Assembly (NCBI GenBank): GCA_024529925.1
Contig: JAFEUB010001386.1
Location: 62,001 to 126,000 of the forward strand
Direction of reading: 5' to 3'
Source of the DNA: Ophthalmolycus amberensis
Lineage: Eukaryota > Chordata > Actinopteri > Perciformes > Zoarcidae
Length of the DNA: 64,000 bases
The notes below the pieces were generated by a model. The model saw nothing but the letters and a program-made list of their open reading frames with translations, was not told the DNA's origin and did no database searches. The translations under genes and the position numbers were made by a program. Positions 37,601-49,600 of the stretch are shown in pieces (the stretch's first letter is position 1; each line of letters opens with the position of its first letter).

Positions 37601-40600
37601 AAAGCTGCAGCTCGAGTCCTCACTAAGACCAGGAGGGTGGATCACATCACTCCAGTTCTGAGGTCTTTGCACTGGCTTCCTGTCCAACAAAGAATTGACT
37701 TTAAAATCCTGCTGTTGGTTTACAAAGCACTGAATGGTTTGGGACCAAAATACATCTCCGATCTGCTACTACCTTATGAACCATCCCGACCCCTCAGGTC
37801 GTCTGGGACCGGTCTACTTTCTGTTCCCAGAGTCAGAACTAAACATGGAGAAGCAGCGTTCAGTTTTTCTGCTCCACATATCTGGAACAAAGTCCCAGAA
37901 AGCTGCAGGTCTGCTGAGACCCTCAGCTCATTTAAATCAAGATTGAAGACCTTTCTGTTTGCTGCTGCCTTTAATTGAACCACATTCAATTAATATATTA
38001 ATCAATTTCCTGCATTTCTGCATTTTACTACTGAATTTTATTTCTTACAGTTTCTTTAATTGTTTTTAAATCTCCTTTTCTTTTGCCTTATGTTTTGATG
38101 CTTTTAATGGTTTTATGTTCTTCTACTTCCGGCGCCGCACGAGTGGCTGCTCTTTACAGTAGCTCCCGCTCACTACTTAGCTTTCTTATATTATGTTACT
38201 TTTTGTTACTTCTTTTTTTAGCTACCGTTCTTAATCGGTGCATTATGGCAGCTAGACACGTCGAGCTTGTCGTGGTCTATCTGCTGTTTATTGCAATTTG
38301 CACCTCCGTGTCTGGGGATCCAGCGTGCAGCCATGGACTAACGTTAGTTGTTTACGCTAGGGACCAGCTGTTAGCATTCCGGGACACGGCGGTGCTACCT
38401 GACGAGAGACCCGCTGTTCCCCGCGAGCTGAGGAGGAAGAAACGGGGATGCCGTGCGGGAGCAGAACGTCGCGCCAGGAGAAGACGCTACACACCCGCTC
38501 TCCCCTCCATCATCATGGGAAACGTGAGGTCTCTGCCCAACAAGATGGACGAGCTAGCGGCGCTAACTCGCCATCAGAGGGAATACCGGGAGTCTAGCCT
38601 CATGGTGTTTACGGAGACGTGGCTAACCGAGCTAACACCGGACACGCACGCTACTCTGGACGGGTTCCGCATCATACGGGCGGACAGGACAACGGAGAGC
38701 GGTAAGAGGAAGGGAGGAGGCCTGGCAGTGTTTGTTAATGATAGATGGTGTAACTCTGGGCACATCACTGTTAAGGAGCAGACCTGCACAGCGGACATTG
38801 AACTGTTAGCGGTTAGCATGAGGCCACACTATCTGCCTAGGGAATTTTCGCACGTTATTATGGTGGCTGCGTATATCCCCCCCTCTGCTGACGCGGAAGC
38901 GGCCTGTGACGTCATCCACTCGGCGACAAGCAGGCTGTTGACACAACACCCCAGTGCCCTCCTCCTTCTCTCTGGGGACTTTAATCATGCCCCTCCGTCC
39001 TCCACTCTGCCCACATTCACCCAGTATGTCAAATGCCACACCAGAGACAATAAAACACTGGACCTTCTTTATGCCAACACCAAGGAGGCATACATATCAT
39101 CACCTCTCCCTCCCCTGGGCAGATCTGACCACAACCTGGTGCACCTCCTGCCTGTGTACACAACTCTTGCACAGAAGCAGCCAGCTGTGACCCGCACAGT
39201 TAGACGATGGACCGATGGAGCCGAGGAGGCTCTGAAGGACTGTTTTGAGACAACTGTGTGGGAGGTATTCAGTGATGCCCATGGGGAAGACATCGACGGT
39301 CTCACCGACTGCATCACGGACTATATTAACTTCTGTGTTGAGAACACCGTACCCACCAGGACTGTACAGTGTTTCTCAAATGGCAAACCCTGGATCTCTC
39401 CGGAGATAAAGGCCCTCCTCAAGGAGAAGAAAAGGGTTTTTAGATCTGGCAACAAAGAGGAGCTGAGGACTGTGCAGAGGGAGCTGAGGACGAAGATCAG
39501 GGAGGGGAAAGATGTCTACAGGATGAAGATGGAGGACCAGCTGCAGCAGAATAACACCGCCGGGGTCTGGAAGGGCCTCAAGGCGATTTCTGGGTTCAAG
39601 GGGCCCAACCAACAGCCTGAGGGGGACCAAAAGTGGGTGAATGAGCTGAACTTATTTTTTAACAGATTTGACCAGCCATCCACCCCTCCCCCCACCCAGT
39701 CCTCCCTGCTGCTGCAACCCCCATCATCTGCATCCCCTGTGGATTATTACCCCCCCTCCACCTCCCCCCTTCCCACAGCACTCGGCTCCCCTCCACACCT
39801 CTCACACCCAGCACCCTACGACCAGCAACCCACCCCCACTCCAACACACAGCACCCCACCCCCCAGAGTGTCCCTCAACCAAGTGAGGAATGAACTGAGG
39901 AGGATCAAGGCGAGGAAGGCCACGGGTCCAGACGGCATCAGCTCAAGGCTCCTCAAAACCTGCGCAGACCAGCTGTGCGGGATAGCGGAGCACATATTCA
40001 ACTTGAGCTTGAGGCTGAGGAAAGTACCACAGCTATGGAAGACATCCTGCGTGGTACCGGTACCAAAGAACCCGCGGCCCAAGGACCTCAACAGCTACAG
40101 GCCGGTGGCGTTGACATCCCACCTGATGAAGACCCTGGAGAGGCTGGTCCTTGCCCATCTCCGCCCTCTGGTGAGTTCATCCCTGGACCCACTTCAGTTC
40201 GCCTACCAGTCCGGCATCGGGGTGGATGACGCCGTCATCTTCCTGCTGCAGAGATGCCTCTCTCACCTGGAAAAGGCTGGAAGCACTGTGAGAGTCATGT
40301 TCTACGACTTCTCCAGTGCCTTCAACACCATCCAGCCTTTGCTTCTGAGGGACAAGCTGGAGCAGACCGGGGTGGACCACCACCTCACTGCATGGATCCT
40401 GGACTACCTCACCAACCGTCCACAGTATGTGCGGATACGGGAGTGTGAGTCAGATCGGGTGTCCTGCAGCACAGGGGCCCCACAGGGAACCGTTCTAGCT
40501 CCATTCCTCTTCTCCATTTACACCTCGGACTTCAAACACAACTCTGCAAACTGCCACCTGCAAAAGTTCTCTGACGACTCTGCAATCGTCGGCCTCATCT

Positions 40601-43600
40601 CCGCCGATGATGACAGAGAATACAGGGAACTAAACCAGGACTTTTTAGGATGGTGCCAGCGGAACCGCCTCCACATCAACTCCAGCAAGACCAAGGAGCT
40701 GGTCGTGGACTTCCGCCGGGGTAAACGCCCTCCTCCGACACCGGTGAGCATCCAGGGACTGGACATTGAGGTCGTGAAGTCGTATAAGTACCTGGGTGTT
40801 CACTTGAACAATAAACTGGACTGGACTGACCACGCTCACGCTCTTTATAAAAAAGGACAGAGCAGACTCTTTCTGCTGAGGAGACTGAGGTCTTTTGGGG
40901 TGCAGGGAGCACTCCTGAAGACCTTCTTCGACTCCGTGGTGGCATCAGCCATCTTCTATGGAGTGGTCTTCTGGAACAGCAGCATCGCGGCAGCTGACAG
41001 GAGGAGACTGGACAAACTGGTGAGGAAGGCCAGCAGCGTGCTGGGATGTCCACTGGATACTGTGGAGGTGGTGGGAGACAGGAGGATGATGGCGAAGCTC
41101 TCATCCCTGATGAGCCACGCTTCCCACCCCATGCAGGACACTCTGGCAGCTCTGCACAGCTCCTTCAGTCACCGGCTGATTCACCCCCGGTGTCTGAGGG
41201 AGAGGTACCGCAAGTCCTTTCTCCCCGCTGCTGTCAGGCTGCACAACAAACTGCTCTCGGTGGACCACTAACACACTGAACACTTGAACACGAACACTTT
41301 GCACACACTGAACACTTTAATTCATTCACCTGGTGCAATATCTCATCTAATCCGTGCAATATCCAATATGTTTTAAGTATTTACCCGATCCGCCTGTATA
41401 TTCTGTATATTCTGTATATTCTGTATATACTGGCATATTTAGTATATCTAATACTCTTCTTACTGTCGTATTTTATTACTGTTCTACTGTTTACTGTTTA
41501 GTTTATTATATTACTTGTTTTTTATCTTTATTTTATTACTTGTGAGCAATGCTGCTGTAATCCTGTAATTTCCCCACTGAGGGACTAATAAAGGATTATC
41601 TTATCTTATCTTATTTTATGTGAAGCACTTTGAATTACCTTGTTGTTGAAATGTGCTATACAAATAAACTTGCCTTGCCTTGCCTTGCCTTGCCTTATTG
41701 GTTGCAGTAAATTTTTTTTGATTCCTTAAATAAAACCGTTGGTTCATTTTACAAAACATTTGTCACAAATCTGTGTGCCTCATCAATTTTTATATTATAT
41801 ATTTAAGGTTCATATGTCCGTAATCCTTGGGGTGCAATTCCCCAGGTGGCGTTGCCCCTGCCACATATGCACTTTGTATTGTTTACAACTTACAGAACAA
41901 CTGAGTTGTGTGTATATACATATCTATATATAGACATATCGGTGTTTTCATACAATATCAATCAAAAGACCAATTTTTTTTACTAGTATACATAAGTCCT
42001 ATTCTATTTACCTTTGTCCAGATTTGTTGTCCTTGCTCCTAGCTGTGTCTATTTCTGTGTAAGAACATCAGGGAGCTGTCAAATTGAACTGTCCTTATAT
42101 GTGCACACAATCCTGGCCAATAACGGTGACTCTGATTCTGACCTTGTAGTTTGACCATATCCATCTCCGGCATTTGCTCCAAAAGCTCTCCGCTCTCGAA
42201 TTTGCTGCCCAGGAGAGATGTTTCGATGAAGAAACCCAACTCTGTGAAACCAGCCTCGTGAGGGCTCACCTCGAACCATTTTCCTGAGAGACAGAAAGTC
42301 TGTTTACACTTGCAAGTCAGTAGCACCTTTCACATTGAGATTCTGTAATACAGCCGTGAAGAAGATCCGCCCTCACGCCGACTTTGCTTTTTCACGAAGT
42401 GAATGGTCCAACAGTCCCGGTTTCAACAGGCTGTGTGAAAAGGGCTAATAACTCACTAAGGTCCTAATGTGACCCGTGCATATGAATGTGTACCTTCTAT
42501 AGGACCATATGAGAAGCAGTGCTTCTCTATGGCACCGTAGATAGGGTAAGGGTTGGTGACATTTCTGCTGGCCTCATCTGAAAGATGCCGTAGGTCCATC
42601 TGATGAAACACAATGTTTTTAAGGACTACCTTCACAACGGAGTGTGATGCGCTTTAAAATGGGACATATGAGTAAAAGTGTGCGTGTTTGCCCTGGTACC
42701 TGTTTCATGATCCCAGCAGAGGTCAAGACCCCCCAGATATCAGTGAGAGAGAAGTGATCCTCATTTGCCCTCTCACCCAACCAGGCCATAGCTGCCTCCA
42801 GCTCAACCCCAGGACCTGACAGCCTGGACACGACTGTGTCCATGCTGCCGCTCCACTGTGGGTCACTGTAGATGGAGGACATGGACCTATCAGAGGAGAC
42901 AAGTACATTGGTCAAAATGAATTGTCATGGGGAAAAAATTTTAGCTTTTTTTCTGTATTGAACTATTGCATTAACTAAGCTCTTATTTTATCAGTCCAAA
43001 GCAAAACCAGGTAGAGAAGCAAACATTATTAATGGATGTAAAACTCAACCCCTGGCTAAATTTCATGTGGCCATCCTCTCTATGCTATAGAAACCAAGAG
43101 CAGCCATGTTTACGATCATGTTTTGTGTGTGAATGCTTTTATTTGCATCTCTTTTGCCCTTTGAAGGGCAATCAACTGGCTTTAGTCGGCCTTCCTGCCC
43201 TGGCTGGTTACTACTTGCACACATGAACCGATGCTTCAAAAAGGTTCTCTTTGCAGTCTGGCAGGCTACACAACACGCCCACTTTACTGAACGACACGCC
43301 CACATTGCTACACAACATGCACCCTGAGATAACTTCTCGGATTCAAATGCTTATTTTAGCCCAAATCATGTTTTCAACCTAATCAAGTCGTTTTTGTGCC
43401 TCAACCTAACAAAGTAGTTTTGCATAAAACTAACTAAACTGACCTTTTCGAGGAGCAGTTTCCAAACTATATTATTGGTTGTGTTAATGGAAATGCAGTG
43501 CTTGATAACTAGTTAAGTTTTAGCATACAAACTGCTTCCTAATTGATCAATTTGCGTTCGTGTAACATAGTTGAAAAGGTTCAGGTTAAATCCCGCTAAA

Positions 43601-46600
43601 TGGGAAAACTATGCCACCTGCTGTTGTAAATTTGTACCTGCACTGAATAATAGACGCAATGGACTATGGGTAATCCTCAAAGCAACGGAGGATTCGCTTA
43701 CTAGGTAACGTGTCTGTGGACAATACAATGTTTTAACTAACTTTAAAAGTACATAACAGTTGAGCTGGCTTTATTTGTTTGGATATTATTTGTCTTAGAT
43801 TATATTCGTCATGTTTTCTTTAAATTAACTATACGACTTTTATGTGTTTTATTGCCAGTAGAAATGTCTCCGGTATAGCTAGCTAACACTAACGTGATGC
43901 CGTCTTTCTAGACAGAGCATATGCTGTTGTCCACAAATGATGACCATTCTACTGTTGTCCTTTGTCATAAATGCAGATGTGGAATAAACCTGCTGTTACC
44001 ACAAGCCTGACCAGCTTCATAAGATTAATTTAGCCAGGAGACATCTCACAGAGGTTACATTAGCATTCCATGTACCAGTAAGATCTTAAGTCTTGAGTAT
44101 TGCATGTCATACTCCTCTCTACTCGAGTCACCTCTGTTGTTCACTGAAATGCTGTAAAATAGATCTCTGAATTTAATCCAATTGTTTGTTCTGTTTTGTG
44201 TGTTGGTCTGTCAATCTGTTCAGTTCTCATTCATACACAAATGTGTGTTTAAGTGTGAATATTGTTACCATGTTGACCCAGAAACTCCTCCCAGGTAGAG
44301 CAAACTGTCCAACAGACCTTCCTTTTCCATCTGATAGAGGGAACCCACCAGACCCACAGCTGCCCTCTGACCCCCACCTGATCCCAACAGAGTGATGTGG
44401 GGAACCGAATCCTTGTTGGAAACAAAGGAGAGCTGGTTAATTTGATAGCTGCTAAGCCAATGCATTGTAAAGTCAATTATAAGATGATGTCCGATTTTAC
44501 AAACTCCATTGTAAGGGTTATTTATGAAGTTATTAGTAGTTGCTGTTGTATTAGCTCTGCATTCTTTTAGACATGCCTTGAAACAATAGAATGTATTGAT
44601 GCACTCTTATGTGAGCTGTTTTAACTTTTTTCTCTCTGCTGTCTGTCAGACTAAAACCTTATTAAAATAATATGGCTGGGGTGCCCCTATGGCTTAGGGT
44701 GTAAAAAGCCAACCATGAACAACGTGTTTGTGATAGTTTAATTCCCTATTTTATTTTGAGTCTGCAGCTGGTTGATGGAGCCATGGGGGATGGAGTCAAG
44801 ACTGTCCAATTGTCTTTCAAAACGACAGTAGAACTCGTTCAGCTCGTTTGCCAGGCATAGGTCATTCATGGAGGAGGGGGGGGGGGCTTTAGGCTTGTAG
44901 TTGGTGATCTGTCTGAGACCTCTCCAGACAGAAGCAGAGTCACTTGCTGAGAGCTGGTGTTGCAGTTTCTCAGAATACAGTCGGTTAGCGTCTCTCACCA
45001 CCTTACTAAACCTGTATTTTGCCTCTTTATACATCTCCTTGTCCCCACTACAGGTATACAGAGCTTTAGTTTCTGCCTCTATGCAGGAATCAGATGGACC
45101 ATGACGTAGTCAGAGAGACCCAGTGCAGCCCGAGGGACGGCGTGATAGGCCCTGCTGATTGTTGTGGAACAGTGATCTAGAATGTTCTCCTCTCTGGTTG
45201 AGCATTTAATAAACCGTCTGTATTTGGGGAGTTCATGGCTGAGGTTTTCTTTTTTAAAGTCACCGAGGACAATAACTAAAGAGTCCGGGTTGGTCCACTC
45301 TACACACATTATCTGGTCTGCGAACGCACGCTGTGCCTCCTGCACGTTGGCCTGGGGCGGAATGTAAACGCCGACCAGTATGAATGAAGCGAACTCACGG
45401 GGGAGTAAAAGGGTTTACACTATGATGAAAGATTCCAGATCAGGAGACCAGTGCTGCAGGACCACTGTCACATCGTTGCACCAGCCACTGTTGGTATAAA
45501 AACAGATTCCTCCACCCTTCGATTTGCCGGAGAGCTCCGTGTCGCGATCCAATGTGAACAGCTGGAAGCCCGCCAGCTGGAGCGCAGAGTCCGGTATGGA
45601 TCCACAGGTCTCAGTAAAGCACAAAACGGAGGATGAAGACGTTCATCCAGTTTGTTGCTCAGTGAGCGAACGTTGGAGAGAAATATGCCCGGCAGCGGCG
45701 TACGAGAATCACGTATGCAAAGACGCACGAGCGCACCGGCCCGTTTCCCTCTCCTACGGCGCTTCACTGCATGGGTTAAGGTGAGCACACCTTTTGATGA
45801 TAATGTCCAGTAATTCCACAGAAGTTTAAAAAAAAGTTGGAAGTAAGTCCGCTGGAGTTGTTCCCCTGATGATTACGAGATCATCTCTGGTGAAAGAGCT
45901 CCGGGTATCACAGCAGAAAACTGAATTAACAACAAAAACAACACAAAACAATGCGCACCAACACGCCGAGGCAACCAACCGCGGCGCCATCTTGACTGAT
46001 GTGTTAGCAAACGATTGTCTATTTACACATCCATGAGACACCAATCAACTTAGCATTTATTTTGCATGGTGGTTCTGGCCACTTGACAGATGTCAGAAGG
46101 GTTGCACGGTGTATCGATACTAAAAAGGTACCGCGGTACCTGTACGTTAAAAACGATATGATTTTGCATATTTTTAGTATCGATACTTTATTAAAATAGC
46201 GCGATCAGAGCGACTCGCTGCTCCGCTCCCTGTCATGCTGCCTGCAGGCATGCAAGGGGGCGGGGCTGCCCAGCGCTCACAGCAACAGGCAGCGCGCGCA
46301 CTCACAGCAGTGATCACAGGGGAGACATGCAGGAGCTTTTACCGACCGTCCTCAGCTTGTTGGAAAACAAGATGCCAGAAGTATCATCTGGAAGTACTTT
46401 GGCTATATTGCAGACAGTGAAGGAAAGCCCACTGACCTACAGAGACCCGTCTGTGAAACGTGTTTCAAAGCCACAGACCAAGTGAGGCAACACGCCTAAC
46501 ACGGCAAAGCACCTTTCAGACAGACACCCCGAACCTTTTAAAGAGTTCAAAGAACGACGGGTAAACATGAACACCCCCAAGCTCACCCATATACAGCTAA

Positions 46601-49600
46601 CACGAGTAGCCTTAGCCTAGTTTGACAACAAGGCTATATGATCATGAGGTCACAATGCACACAAACGTGCACTAAATGAAACAATTCATGCAAAATGGCT
46701 CCATGCTGGTGGAGCCTGAGGGTGGATCTTCAGCTAATTATTTTTATTTTTAGTTAAGGAAAAATAATTATTCCATGAATTAAGATAAAATATCAAACTC
46801 ACCATGCAGTAAATGAAGCATTGTTTACCCCCCCACTCCCACAGACAGTCAGACAGATGCCAGCAGAGCAGCAGCAATCATGGCACCTTGTAGTTTTCAT
46901 TAATATCTTGCTGTAGGCTAATACTAATATTAATGCCATTTGTTAAGTGTTCAAAAAGCTGGGCAGGAACAAGCTGGTAAAAAGGGAACCGTACAGATGT
47001 TTTATTTATTGCTAGTACAGATAAATATACCAGTATCGTATTTGTGGTATTGTATCGAATTCTGGTATCGTATTGTAAGTATCGGTGTCGTGATACTTAT
47101 GGCAGGTATCGTATCCAAGTCATCATTTTGGTATCGTGACAACCCCAGTCAGAAGTCCTTATCACTCTCTTTTTAGTTCTGTTTTGGTCTCCACCAACTC
47201 CTGACAAAAATATCTGGTTAACTGGGTCTGTCTGCTGGTTGGTGCTGAGCAGGTAGTGTACAGTGAGTTTATCAGAGCGTTCTCACTGTAAACAGCTGCC
47301 TGTTTGAATGTATTTTGAGTAAGCAACTTAAGTCCTAGTGAAACGGAAGTTAGTGTTGTTCGCTTCTGTACACAAAGGATTAAAATTAAATCATTCGCAT
47401 TTGATTGGACAGCTAAAAAGTGGACGGGCTTAGAATCAAACTGGCTGTGTGGGGTGGTGCAAGTGGATGGCTTGAAGAGCTGAGCAAGATCAATGTAATT
47501 GCCTGCTAGTATTTTCTGTTTGAGGGAAGCTTGGGTGGGCAAGGATTCTGTGGCTGGAAGTAGACAAATGGGGGGAATGGACGTCAGCGTCCATTCCCCC
47601 CATTGGACGTCAGCGTCAGCGTTGGAATTAGTTGCTGCAAGAGAGAAAGAGGAGGAACCTGTGGGAGCAGGGGGAGCTGGAGGGGTTACATTAGCAATGG
47701 CTGAAGGAAGGAAGGAGAGAAGAAAGGATGCCGTGATGGAAGGATGCATGTGCAGGGATCAGATGTGCAGTCTGTGGACATAGGGATGTAATGAAAGAGG
47801 ATAAAACGTGAGACAAAACAGACACAGAGCGAGGAGGCACAAAGGGAGATACAACCTGGACCTGATTGAGGTCTGGAGTCATTGGCTGTGCCCCTGTAGT
47901 GGGCTGCCTCGTGAGGTAATCTGCAGGCCATGAGAAGGGTAAATAGAGAACACGGACGCGAACCACCGGTATGAGAAGTGGAATTGGAAGCCGTGATGAG
48001 TTGGAAAAGCCTGGCTTTATTGTCAGTCTGGTGGAATGGGATATTTCTCTCCTTGAGGGCACCCCGGAGGCGGGCAACTGTCCAGCAGTGAACTGGCCGC
48101 AGTGCGGCTGTGGGTATAGCATCGGGACACTGACCATCTGGAAAAGCGTCTTTCTTGTGAGAGACAGGGATGGCTACGGCCTCAAAGTGGATTCGGTGCA
48201 GATGATGTGTGGCTGGAACTTCTGGGTGAGGAGGGATGGACGATGTTGTGCCAAGGAGCAATGATGGCAGAACATAGCTGGTTGAGCATGTGACTGATCC
48301 AGGTCAGGTGTCCCTCAAAGGTTCAACCTCTCATGAGGATGTCATCCATGAAGATACATTTTCTGCGTGCAAACTTTGATGGAGAGTTTGATGGACATTA
48401 CCCAAATGGACAGTGGTTCCAGGTGTACTGCAGGTACTGCCAGTTACAGAAGGAGAGGGCCAGCTTGCATTGGTCAGCTGGGTCGAATCTCATGGTCCAG
48501 AAACCATTGGTCATGGTCCACCCCACAGCAACTGTCTGCTTGCGTATGACAAGGAAAGGTCAGAGCCAGGATCAGGCTCTGGAATAAGCCTCTTGAGTTA
48601 CTTTACTTTTCGTCGTCCAAAACGGCTTTCCGGGTAAAACATCGTGACAGTATGACGAATCCACATGATTTTTTTGTGTTTCTGGTAAGCGCTGTCTGCT
48701 GTACGTGGTGACGTAGTTAAGCATATATCACTCATATGTGCTCAGAAAATCGGCACGTTACTCTCGTCAAAATGTACTTTTATCCCACGTTACATTTTAA
48801 TTTACTAATCTTTCCTACCGACTCTCCCCTACACCTGTTGTGAATTTAGAATTTTTTATGTGGATTAAAAAAGCGTCTGCTAATAAGTGGCTAAATGAGA
48901 GTCCAAAATGTCATCATGCTGACTAAGATAAGATAAAATAAGATAAGATAATCCTTTATTAGTCCCTCAGTGGGGAAATTACAGGATTACAGGACTAGTA
49001 ATCTAGTAAAGACTAGTCAGTCTTTAGAGCCTCAATGTATATATATGCGACAGTGGGGTAGTTTGTTTATAAGCAAAAGTTAGGATTTTACTTCTACTGA
49101 CTGCATTCACGCTTCAAAAATTAAAAAAGTGGTTTTAATTTGCAATGATTATCTTGCTGAACAAAACGTGTAAGATTCATACACTTTTGTCTGCCACAGA
49201 GCCTATTTTTCGGAATAATCCAAAATCGAATGGAAAAATCTATTGTTTTCTCAAGGGAACTAGTACAATGCTAACTTCCGAGGCTACAAAAATACGTCAT
49301 TCCTGCAGCACCCTCTAGAACAGGGGTATAAGAATGTTACATATCTTACCACTTATAATATCCTTCTATTGCAGGGATTCTTAACCTTTTTGACCTCGGG
49401 GCCCAACTTTTCAAGCACAAAGTGTCCCGGGGCCCATTCAAATATTAACACTGTATTAGTTTAACTAATTGAGCTCACTCTTGGTTTGATTTGTATTCAA
49501 TGACTATATTAAATCCACTTACAGTTTAACAAGCAAAACCCTTGTCAAATAAATGAGATGATACAATGTGATGATCACAAAGACATTTATTTATCATGTG

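Noticed and set aside
38083..38244. Extra N-terminus of the LINE ORF
   Set aside because: The frame is open but begins with TTG, and its first codons lie in the flanking L2 before the TSD. The first ATG inside the element is at 38245.
39659..39886. Pro/Gly-rich frames on both strands
   Set aside because: They are shadows of the proline-rich linker of the LINE ORF.
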